Source of the DNA: Nocardioides sp.
Lineage (GTDB): Bacteria; Actinomycetota; Actinomycetes; Propionibacteriales; Nocardioidaceae
Assembly (NCBI GenBank): GCA_025965125.1
Contig: JAOPXM010000007.1
Coordinates: forward strand, 1-42,532
DNA: 42,532 nt
Direction of reading: 5' to 3'
The notes beneath the pieces are model-generated. The model searched no databases, was not told the DNA's origin, and worked only from the letters and a program-made list of their open reading frames with translations. Position 1 is the first letter of the stretch. Every line of letters starts with the position of its first letter. This document shows, piece after piece, positions 8,869 through 16,206 of the stretch. The position numbers and the translations under genes are program-made.

Positions 8869-8933
8869 GCTGTCACATGTCCGGGAACAAGCCGATCCTT
8901 TCGCCGGAGGGCGGGCGGGGCTCGAGGCTCTTC

Positions 8934-8988
8934 GCGCGCACGTATCCGTTCAATTGCTGGGCGCGCACGTATCCGTTCAATTGCTGGG
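8934..8988. repeat. 27-bp tandem direct repeat
   Basis: Two adjacent copies with 27-bp period (8934-8960 and 8961-8988), unit GCGCGCACGTATCC followed by GTTCAATTGCTGG. They lie in the 314-bp gap between groL and the ECF sigma gene. The second copy is also the left arm of the hairpin at 8967-9045. Confidence 0.9.
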
Positions 8989-9045
8989 AAAGGGACCGTC
9001 CGCACCCGGATTCAGGTCCCGAACCCAGCAATTGAACGATTGCGT
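8967..9045. repeat. Large imperfect palindrome (hairpin) between groL and the ECF sigma gene
   Basis: The core is a symmetric 63-nt hairpin, 8975-9037. The 14-bp arms GTTCAATTGCTGGG and CCCAGCAATTGAAC enclose a second, concentric stem GGGACC/GGTCCC (8992-8997 with 9015-9020). Weaker pairing extends the outer stem to about 8967 and 9045. It is upstream of the ECF sigma gene and downstream of the groL terminator, so it could be an operator, a leader hairpin or a dispersed repeat. Confidence 0.8.
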
Positions 9046-9069
9046 CCGCCAGCGCGCCCGGACAAGGCA

Positions 9070-9099
9070 GCAGGGCCCCCGCCGAAGCGGAGGCCCTGC
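9070..9099 (-). terminator. groL: Probable groL transcription terminator hairpin
   Basis: A 30-nt stem-loop with 13-bp arms (one C/A mismatch) and a 4-nt loop, reading GCAGGGCC-CCCGC, CGAA, GCGGAGGCCCTGC on the plus strand. It lies 84 bp past the groL stop codon. There is no long U-tract, as is common for actinobacterial terminators. Confidence 0.65.
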
Positions 9100-9182
9100 T
9101 GGTGAATCGGTGGTGCCTGAAGCGGTGGAGCGGTGGCCTTCGAGGCACGCCAGACGGGCCTTGCGGCCCCTCAGGACATGGC

Positions 9183-10829
<1,647 letters not shown>

Positions 10830-10933
10830 CTAGAGAGTTGGATCCGATTCGTTGCCCGCGACGGACGACCTGACCGTTCCGGCGGACCCTTCCCGCCGAC
10901 GCTGCAGACCTCAACCAACCGGTCCGGATCTGG

Positions 10934-10958
10934 TGGCACTCTCGTGACGAGAGTGCCA
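10934..10958. promoter_or_regulatory. groL: CIRCE operator, proximal copy
   Basis: TGGCACTC-N9-GAGTGCCA, a perfect inverted repeat with the 9-nt spacer of HrcA-binding CIRCE elements. It lies about 125 bp upstream of groL and just downstream of the predicted -10 box. Confidence 0.9.
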
Positions 10959-10964
10959 GCATCA

Positions 10965-10993
10965 TGTTTAGCACTCGACCCCTGAGAGTGCAA
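10965..10993 (-). promoter_or_regulatory. groL: groL promoter (sigma-70 type)
   Basis: Read on the minus strand, the -35 box is TTGCAC (10993-10988), then 17 nt, then the -10 box TAAACA (10970-10965). The distal CIRCE element overlaps both boxes, so HrcA binding would block polymerase directly. Confidence 0.65.
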
Positions 10994-10994
10994 G
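10968..10994. promoter_or_regulatory. groL: CIRCE operator, distal copy overlapping the promoter
   Basis: TTAGCACTC-N9-GAGTGCAA, matching the CIRCE consensus TTAGCACTC-N9-GAGTGCTAA at all but the last positions. It is a binding site for the heat-shock repressor HrcA. Confidence 0.93.
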
Positions 10995-11006
10995 AATTCG
11001 GGGCGC

Positions 11007-11852
11007 TCAGACGTACCCGGCGACCAGCTCGGCGAAGCGCCCCGCGTTCTCGGGGATGACGTCGAGATAGAGGCCGGGCTCGATGAGCTCGAGCTCGCTC
11101 ACGGCGAGGCGGCCGTCGTACCGCATCATGTCGACGCGCGCGTACGCCGGGACGGAGCCGAATCGGTCCGCGACCGCCTCCACTGCCCGCTCGGCGAGCG
11201 CCGCGGACTCGTCACCGAGGACACCCGGCCGCGACCCCCCGCCGTACTGCTCGTGCACCCGGATCTCGTCGCCGACGGGCAGCTTGTCGACCTGGCACAC
11301 GGCACGGCCGTCGAACGCGTACACGGAGCTCTCGCCCTCGGTGCGCACCGACTCGACCAGCGGCTGCACGATCCAGGGCGCCGTCGTCAGACCTTCCAGT
11401 CGATGGTCGCTGGTGCTCTGTGCCACCACCACGCCCACGCCGCCAGCCCCGGTGCGCGGCTTGATGACGACGGTCCCGAAGCGGTCCACCGCGGCCTGCA
11501 GCCCGGCGACCAGGTTGGCGTCATCGAGCAGAGCAGTGGGTACGACGGGCAGGTCGCCGAGGTCGGTCAGGTAGGCCTTGTCCCTGTTCCAGTCGAAGAG
11601 GTCGGCGCCGTTCAGGAGCCTGGTCTCCTGCTCGACGGCCCGGGCCCAGGCCAGGAACTCGGCGGCCCGGCGGTGGTAGTCCCAGGCGGACCGCACGGCC
11701 ACCAGGTCGGCCGCGGCCCAGTCGACCGTCGGGTCGTCCCAGCTCACCCACCGCGACGAGATGCCCTTGTCTGCGAGGGCAGCCACCACCAGGCCGCCGC
11801 CGGGCTCGCCGCGGGGGAGCAGGGCAAACGTGACCAGCAGAACGGTCCTCAC
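11007..11852 (-). CDS. ATP-grasp ligase, glutathione-synthetase/RimK-like
   Basis: An ATP-grasp enzyme that should join a carboxylate to an amine or thiol using ATP; the substrate is unknown. It has 281 residues. The N-terminal pre-grasp domain has VRSAWDYHRRAAEFLAW. The central region has LFDWNRDKAYL and the ATP-binding segment VVIKPRTGAGGVGV. The metal-binding C-terminal segment includes ARVDMMRYDGRLAVSELELIEPGLY. This WDY...KxYL pattern is that of the DcsG/glutathione-synthetase-like group, not of the graspetide ligases. The start overlaps the membrane-protein stop by 4 bp, so this is the last gene of a coupled five-gene operon. It ends just before the groL CIRCE elements. Confidence 0.85.
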   Translation of the reverse strand: MRTVLLVTFALLPRGEPGGGLVVAALADKGISSRWVSWDDPTVDWAAADLVAVRSAWDYHRRAAEFLAWARAVEQETRLLNGADLFDWNRDKAYLTDLGDLPVVPTALLDDANLVAGLQAAVDRFGTVVIKPRTGAGGVGVVVAQSTSDHRLEGLTTAPWIVQPLVESVRTEGESSVYAFDGRAVCQVDKLPVGDEIRVHEQYGGGSRPGVLGDESAALAERAVEAVADRFGSVPAYARVDMMRYDGRLAVSELELIEPGLYLDVIPENAGRFAELVAGYV

Positions 11853-12463
11853 CCGAGGAGGCTATGCGCAACCAGCACCAGGACTGCGGGGACCGCCGCC
11901 ACCGCGAACAGGACCGGCTGCTCTCCCCGGTGCCGCCACCCCACCCCGCCCGCAACCACGGCCACGATCAGGCCGCCGACCCACATCTGGCCCCCCACCG
12001 CATTGGTGCCCCAGGTGGCGCCGACCGCGACGGCGAGCACGTAGGCAACCGGCCATCCGGGCCGCGGACGGCCGCGCATGGTCGAGGCGAGCCCGACCGC
12101 CACGACCACCACACCGGCGTACCAGAGGTAGTGACCGACGTACTCGTCCCACAGGTGGGCGGTCTCGCCAGGCTCGGCGTTGCCGATCGAGTTGGCGGCG
12201 AGGTGGATGCCGTGTCCCGAGGCGTAGAGCCAGGACCCCACCGCGAAGAACGCGTACGCCGCCCGCTCGGCTCGGGCGGCCACGAGCGCCAGGAGCGCGG
12301 GCGACAGCACGAGGAACGGTGCCAGGAGGTCGACCCAGTCCGCGACCCTGGTGCCCGACCAGGCCGGCCCCAGCCCGTCCGGCAACGCGCCGACGTGATG
12401 GCACACGGCGTAGGCCAGAGCGGTCAGCGACAGCCAGGTGGCGTGGCTCCGGGTGTCGGGCAC
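11849..12463 (-). CDS. Polytopic membrane protein of unknown function
   Basis: A 204-residue, very hydrophobic protein with about six or seven predicted transmembrane helices (for example WVDLLAPFLVLSPALLALVAA, YLWYAGVVVVAVGLAS and WVGGLIVAVVAGGVGW). Conserved-looking histidines occur in AYAVCHHVG and YASGHGIHLAANSIGN near the membrane boundaries, followed by HLWDEYVGHYLWY, which could bind metal or haem. I do not recognise the family. It starts with GTG at 12463, two bases after the stop of the 55-residue ORF, and its stop overlaps the ATP-grasp start. Confidence 0.8.
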   Translation of the reverse strand: MPDTRSHATWLSLTALAYAVCHHVGALPDGLGPAWSGTRVADWVDLLAPFLVLSPALLALVAARAERAAYAFFAVGSWLYASGHGIHLAANSIGNAEPGETAHLWDEYVGHYLWYAGVVVVAVGLASTMRGRPRPGWPVAYVLAVAVGATWGTNAVGGQMWVGGLIVAVVAGGVGWRHRGEQPVLFAVAAVPAVLVLVAHSLLG

Positions 12464-12465
12464 GG

Positions 12466-12633
12466 TCAGAGGTGTGTGCTGAGGGCGTCGGCCAGGGGCT
12501 CGGCGCCCTCGGGGGTGAGCGGCGTCGCGTGCTCGCTGCCGCCGTGCCGTGGGTGCACGCGGAGGTTGTCGTGGCCGGGTTCGCCCCCGGAACAGTCCCG
12601 CGTGGATGCCAGCGGGACCTGCGGATGGCTCAC
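12466..12633 (-). CDS. Small protein, 55 residues, translationally coupled
   Basis: A short ORF from GTG at 12633, which overlaps the stop of the coiled-coil gene in a GTGA, to TGA two bases before the GTG of the membrane protein. It would otherwise be an odd hole in a tightly overlapping operon, which is the main support for it. The protein starts MSHPQVPLASTRDC and ends EGAEPLADALSTHL, rich in His, Pro and charged residues, with no signal peptide or transmembrane helix. I do not recognise it. A longer reading of the same frame from 12873 is antisense-like arginine-rich sequence across the coiled-coil gene and is not believed. Confidence 0.5.
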   Translation of the reverse strand: MSHPQVPLASTRDCSGGEPGHDNLRVHPRHGGSEHATPLTPEGAEPLADALSTHL

Positions 12634-12947
12634 GAACGACGCAGGCGCTTGACCCGGGCCGGAAGCGCGACGACCGCGCGGCCTGCTTTCCAGGTGGCGC
12701 TGGACCTGATCGCCGCGAGCTCGGACTCGGCCTGCTCGGCGCGCGCGGTCGCTGTGCGCGCCCGGTCCTCTGCCTCGGCCACCTTCTTCTCGGCGCGCCC
12801 GGCGCGCTGCTCGGCCGCCTTCAGGTCGGCCACCACGGCCCGATGCATCTGCCGGGTCGCCTTGGCGCCCCAACGGCGCGCGACCCGGAGCTCACGCTCG
12901 AGGCGCTTCAGCCCCTGGTCGACGTCGCTCGACGGCGTGGAGGTCAC
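12630..12947 (-). CDS. Coiled-coil protein, 105 residues
   Basis: Small, highly charged protein. Residues ~10-82 form a long heptad-rich coiled coil (VADLKAAEQRAGRAEKKVAE, ARTATARAEQAESELAAI), followed by a basic C-terminus (LPARVKRLRRS). There is no membrane segment. Such coiled coils often accompany methyltransferases and glycosyltransferases in surface-glycan clusters, but no specific function can be given. The start overlaps the TylF-type methyltransferase stop (ATGA) and the stop overlaps the 55-residue ORF (GTGA). Confidence 0.8.
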   Translation of the reverse strand: MTSTPSSDVDQGLKRLERELRVARRWGAKATRQMHRAVVADLKAAEQRAGRAEKKVAEAEDRARTATARAEQAESELAAIRSSATWKAGRAVVALPARVKRLRRS

Positions 12948-13768
12948 GACTTCCTCCAGAAGACGCCCGCCCAGTCGATCTCCTCGATCGGATCGGTGAT
13001 GCCGTGAGTGTCACGGAAGTCGTGGATCGCCTTCGCACACGCGGGCACGGCGCCGTAGTCGTCGACGATCACGTAGCCGCCGGGCGAGACCTTGTCGTAG
13101 AGCGCATCGAGCGCGTCCATGGTCGAGGAGTACATGTCGCCGTCGAGGCGCAGGATGGAGAGGCTCTCGATGGGTGCCGTCGGCAGCGTCTCGGAGAACC
13201 AACCGACGAGGAACTTCACCTGGTCGTCGAGCAGGTCATAGCGGCGGAAGTTGTCCTCCACGTCCTCGACCGAGATCGCCAGCTCGTCGCGGGTGTGGTG
13301 CTGGTCGCCGGCGTCCGCCTCGTACCGGCCGTCGAACGCCGGGAGCCCCTCGAAGGAGTCGGCCACCCAGACGGTGCGGGCGGTGTCGCCGTACGCCTTG
13401 AGGATCGCGCGCATGTAGATGGTGGCCCCACCGCGCCACGCGCCGGTCTCGATCAGGTCACCCGGGACGCCGTCGACGATCACGCTCTCGACGCAGGCAC
13501 GGACATTCGCCATCCGCTTCATGCCGATCATGGTCTCGGCGTCGGCGGGCCAGTCCTTGCCGTCCTCGCGGCGGGCGGCGTCGAACTCGGCGGCCTCGAC
13601 CATCCGGATGTCGCGGCCCTGCATCGCCCCACGGGTCAGGTCCCACAGGTAGGACTCGTAGGACCGGGGCGGCAGCTTGACGGTGACGTTGCGTCCCTCG
13701 AAGCCGTAGCGGGTCAGCATCTTGGCCATCACGTCGAGATAGAGGTCGACGGCGGGGCTGGCGGTCAC
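12944..13768 (-). CDS. TylF/MycF-family O-methyltransferase
   Basis: SAM-dependent, metal-assisted O-methyltransferase of the macrocin O-methyltransferase (TylF) family, which methylates sugar hydroxyls in antibiotics and glycans. It has 274 residues, about the normal length. It shows the SAM-binding GDLIETGAWRGGATIYMRA, the VWVADSFEGLP segment, and the metal-binding LRLDGDMYSSTMDALDALYDKV and GGYVIVDDYG. It starts with GTG at 13768 behind GAGGAG. It heads the coupled operon that continues to the ATP-grasp gene. The acceptor is unknown; no glycosyltransferase is in the window. Confidence 0.9.
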   Translation of the reverse strand: MTASPAVDLYLDVMAKMLTRYGFEGRNVTVKLPPRSYESYLWDLTRGAMQGRDIRMVEAAEFDAARREDGKDWPADAETMIGMKRMANVRACVESVIVDGVPGDLIETGAWRGGATIYMRAILKAYGDTARTVWVADSFEGLPAFDGRYEADAGDQHHTRDELAISVEDVEDNFRRYDLLDDQVKFLVGWFSETLPTAPIESLSILRLDGDMYSSTMDALDALYDKVSPGGYVIVDDYGAVPACAKAIHDFRDTHGITDPIEEIDWAGVFWRKS

Positions 13769-13792
13769 ACGGGCTCCTCGGTGCGGTGCTGT

Positions 13793-13818
13793 GCAGTACT
13801 TCTGGGCAGTACTCCTGG
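13793..13818. repeat. 13-bp tandem repeat
   Basis: Two adjacent 13-bp units, GCAGTACTTCTGG and GCAGTACTCCTGG (12 of 13 identical), in the divergent gap between the TylF-type gene and the YCII genes. It could be a paired operator for either direction; nothing else supports that. Confidence 0.6.
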
Positions 13819-13903
13819 GGTCGCGCTGACCCTAACCGACCACGTCCGGCAAGGGCGCGGCCCCCGCGGTCGGGCCAGGCCCGATCAGAATCGTGGGAGG
13901 GCC

Positions 13904-13930
13904 TGTCGATTTCCCGGGTCCTCGCCCGTC
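13904..13930 (+). promoter_or_regulatory. Candidate ECF42-dependent promoter
   Basis: TGTCGA at 13904-13909, 17 nt, then CGTC at 13927-13930, 38 bp before the first YCII gene. From memory, ECF42 sigma factors recognise TGTCGA at -35 and CG(A/T)C at -10. This spacing and sequence fit autoregulation by the sigma factor encoded two genes downstream. Confidence 0.6.
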
Positions 13931-13968
13931 ATCTCGGTGACAGACTCACACCGACGAAGGGATCCACC

Positions 13969-14322
13969 ATGACCGAGTACGTCATCCTCCTGCCCGGCAA
14001 CGAGAGCACCTGGGAGAACGCGAGCGAGGAGCACCGGCAGGCGATGTACGCCAAGCACGCCGACTTCGCCAAGCTCCTCGAGGAGCGCGGCCACAAGATC
14101 AGCGGCGGCAACGAGCTGCAGAGCTCCAAGACTGCGAAGACCGTGCGCATGTCCGGCGACGCCGTGCAGATCACCGAGGGCCCGTACGCCGAGAGCGTCG
14201 AGCAGGTGACCGGCTACTACGTGGTCGACACCGACGACTTCGACGACCTGCTCCAGGTCTGCGGCGTGCTCGCCGGCGCCGAGGGCGCGGTCGAGGTACG
14301 CGGCACCGTCACCTACACCTGA
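13969..14322 (+). CDS. YCII/DGPF-domain protein, first copy
   Basis: Small alpha/beta (dimeric ferredoxin-like) protein of the YCII-related/DGPF family, 117 residues. It shows MTEYVILLPGNE, a helical ...FAKLLEERGHKISGGNEL segment, then VQITEGPYAESVEQVTGYYVVD (the DGPF-type GPYAES motif) and a C-terminal VEVRGTVTY strand. The ATG at 13969 follows GAAGG; longer readings from 13786 lack support. Its biochemical role is not established for the family. It is the first gene of an operon with a paralogue and an ECF42-type sigma factor, the conserved arrangement of that group. Confidence 0.88.
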   Translation: MTEYVILLPGNESTWENASEEHRQAMYAKHADFAKLLEERGHKISGGNELQSSKTAKTVRMSGDAVQITEGPYAESVEQVTGYYVVDTDDFDDLLQVCGVLAGAEGAVEVRGTVTYT

Positions 14323-14675
14323 TGAAGTTCCTGGTCCTGATGGCCGAGGCGGAGCACTTCGCCCGCTGGGACGCAGCGACCGATGACGAGCGGCAGGCGG
14401 TCTTCGACTGCTTCCGCGCGTTCACCGAGGCCGTTCGCGAGCGCGGGTCGGTCCTCGGCGGTGAGGCCCTGGCCGCACCCACCGAGGCCCGGACCCTGCG
14501 TCCGGGTCCCGGTCGGGCCGTGACCGAGGGGCCGTACGCCGAGACGGTCGAGCAGACCGGCGGTTTCTACCTCGTCGAGCTTCCGGACCGCGATGCGGCC
14601 GTCGAGCTTGCCGAGCTGCTGCCGTCGGCGTACACCGTCGAGGTCCGCCCGGTCATCGACGTGTCCTTCGACTGA
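14322..14675 (+). CDS. YCII/DGPF-domain protein, second copy
   Basis: Paralogue of the preceding gene, also 117 residues, with MKFLVLMAEAEHF, VLGGEALAAP, AVTEGPYAETVEQTGGFYLVEL and the closing VEVRPVIDV. The ATG shares its first base with the stop of the upstream gene (TGATG), so translation is coupled. The sigma factor follows 16 bp later. The function is unknown. The tandem pair may be heteromeric, or a duplication kept for dosage. Confidence 0.88.
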   Translation: MKFLVLMAEAEHFARWDAATDDERQAVFDCFRAFTEAVRERGSVLGGEALAAPTEARTLRPGPGRAVTEGPYAETVEQTGGFYLVELPDRDAAVELAELLPSAYTVEVRPVIDVSFD

Positions 14676-14691
14676 CGAGGCTGACCCAGGG

Positions 14692-15906
14692 TTGAGTGAG
14701 CTCGAGTCGGTACTGCGCGAGGAGTGGGGCCGGTTGCTGGCCCTGCTCGTCGCGCAGTACCGGCGGCTCGACCTGGCCGAGGACGGCCTCGGCGACGCCT
14801 TCGAGTCGGCCTCCCGGACCTGGCCCGTCGACGGCGTACCCACCAACCCGCCGGCGTGGCTGCTCACGGCCGCGCGGCGCCGCATCGTCGACCGCCTGCG
14901 CGCCGAGGTCGTCGCCGTCCGCAAACTGCCACTGCTGGCCGTCGAGGCCGGCCTGACCGAGGAGGCGCAGCGCACCATGGCCGACGCGGGCGAACATGTC
15001 GCGGACGAGCGACTTCGGCTGGTGCTGCTGTGCGCCCACCCGTCGCTGGCTCCCGAGGCTGCCGCCGCACTGACGCTTCGAATGGTGCTCGGCGTGCCGA
15101 CCGAGGACATCGCCCGACTGTTCCTGGTCAGCACCTCCACGATGGCCGCCCGGCTCACGCGGGCCCGCAAGCGGCTCGGCGGCGAACGGTTCGCGGTGCC
15201 GTCCGGGCCGGAGCTATCGGACCGCGTGGGCGTCGTCGGGGACGTGGCCTACCTGGCGTTCACCGCCGGGTACGCGCCGGGTTCGGGCGCCGACGTGCTG
15301 CGTGCCGACGTGGCGGCCGAGGCGATCCGGCTGGTGCGGGTGCTGCGCTCGCTGCTGGCGCCGGACTTCCCGGGACACTCCGAGCTCGACGCGCTGCTGG
15401 CGCTGATGCTCATCCAGCACTCCCGGCGGGACGCGCGGGTGCAGGACGGACGGCTCGTGCTGCTGCCCGACCAGGACCGCCGCCTGTGGCACCCCGACGA
15501 GGAGGCCGAGGCGCTCACCCTGTTGACACCGTTGGTGTCGGCGCCGCCGACGCCGTACCTGCTGCAGGCGCTGATCGCGTCCGAGCACGCGATCGCGCGG
15601 TCGGCCGGGGACACCGACTGGCCGCGGATCGCGGACCGCTACCGAGAGCTCGAGGAGCTGACCGGCTCACCCGTGGTCCGGCTGAACCGGGCCGTCGCGG
15701 TCGCCGAGGCCGACGGACCGCACGCAGGGCTACGGCTGCTCGCGGGGTTGTCGTTGCCCGGGCACCGGCTGCCGGCCGCCCGGGCCGAGCTGCTGGCGCG
15801 CGCCGGCGAGCCCGAGGCCGCGCGGGCGTCGTACGACGAGGCCATCGGGCTGTGCCTCAACGAGGCCGAGCGGGCGCACCTCGAGGGGCGTCGCGCCCGG
15901 TTGTGA
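14692..15906 (+). CDS. ECF42-type RNA polymerase sigma factor with long C-terminal extension
   Basis: Sigma-70 family factor of 404 residues, much longer than an ordinary ECF sigma. Region 2 is at about residues 5-75 (LLALLVAQYRRLDLAEDGLG, PAWLLTAARRRIVDRLRAE). Region 4 is at about 105-165 (LRLVLLCAHPSLAPEAAAAL, VPTEDIARLFLVSTSTMAAR). A ~230-residue helical, TPR-like extension contains PYLLQALIASEHAIARSAG, PVVRLNRAVAVAEADG and AEPEAARASYDEAIGLC-type helices. TTG at 14692 is the most plausible start, with GAGG about 12 nt upstream; in-frame starts farther up lie inside the YCII gene. The extension and the DGPF neighbours identify the ECF42 group. It converges on metO with abutting stop codons. 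Confidence 0.83.
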   Translation: MSELESVLREEWGRLLALLVAQYRRLDLAEDGLGDAFESASRTWPVDGVPTNPPAWLLTAARRRIVDRLRAEVVAVRKLPLLAVEAGLTEEAQRTMADAGEHVADERLRLVLLCAHPSLAPEAAAALTLRMVLGVPTEDIARLFLVSTSTMAARLTRARKRLGGERFAVPSGPELSDRVGVVGDVAYLAFTAGYAPGSGADVLRADVAAEAIRLVRVLRSLLAPDFPGHSELDALLALMLIQHSRRDARVQDGRLVLLPDQDRRLWHPDEEAEALTLLTPLVSAPPTPYLLQALIASEHAIARSAGDTDWPRIADRYRELEELTGSPVVRLNRAVAVAEADGPHAGLRLLAGLSLPGHRLPAARAELLARAGEPEAARASYDEAIGLCLNEAERAHLEGRRARL

Positions 15907-16182
15907 TCAGCCCCCGGCTACAGCCGGGATGACCGAGATCTGGGTGCCGTCGGGGGTGGGGGTGCCCAGGTTGTCGAGGAACCGCACGTCCTCGTTGCCG
16001 ACGTACACGTTCACGAAACGCCGCAGCTGACCGTTGTCATCAAGGATCCGCGCCCGGATCCCGGCATAGCTGGTCTCGAGGTCGTCGAGCACGTCGGACA
16101 GTGTCGCCCCGGCAGCGCTGACCTCGGACTCACCGCCCGTGTAGGTGCGCAGGATGGTGGGGATCCGGACGGAAACGCTCAT
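15907..16182 (-). CDS. MoaD/ThiS-like sulfur carrier protein (probable MetO)
   Basis: Ubiquitin-fold sulfur carrier of 91 residues ending in Gly-Gly (SVIPAVAGG), the tail that is adenylated and thiocarboxylated by an E1-like enzyme. It shows beta-grasp features SVSVRIPTILRTYTGGES, LSDVLDDLETSYAGIRARIL, RFVNVYVGNEDVRFLDNLGT and DGTQISVIPAV. It follows the threonine-synthase-family gene by 24 bp with a GAGGAG site. It is separated from the molybdopterin genes of this window by 8 kb, so a role as sulfur donor to its operon partner is more likely than one in molybdopterin synthesis. Mycobacterial CysO, the partner of CysM, is a well-known analogue. Confidence 0.88.
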   Translation of the reverse strand: MSVSVRIPTILRTYTGGESEVSAAGATLSDVLDDLETSYAGIRARILDDNGQLRRFVNVYVGNEDVRFLDNLGTPTPDGTQISVIPAVAGG

Positions 16183-16206
16183 GCGGATGGAACTCCTCGT
16201 GGTGGG

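Noticed and set aside
8934-8988. Tandem 27-bp units as a minimal CRISPR array
   Set aside because: The units are directly adjacent with no spacers and there are no cas genes.
12466-12873. 135-residue reading of the frame containing the 55-residue ORF
   Set aside because: Its first two-thirds overlap the coiled-coil gene out of frame and are arginine-rich shadow sequence; only the GTG-started 3' part fits the operon spacing.
15907-16182. The sulfur carrier as MoaD for the molybdenum hydroxylase at the left end
   Set aside because: It is in the SAM-controlled operon, 8 kb from the molybdenum genes and with no moaE beside it.
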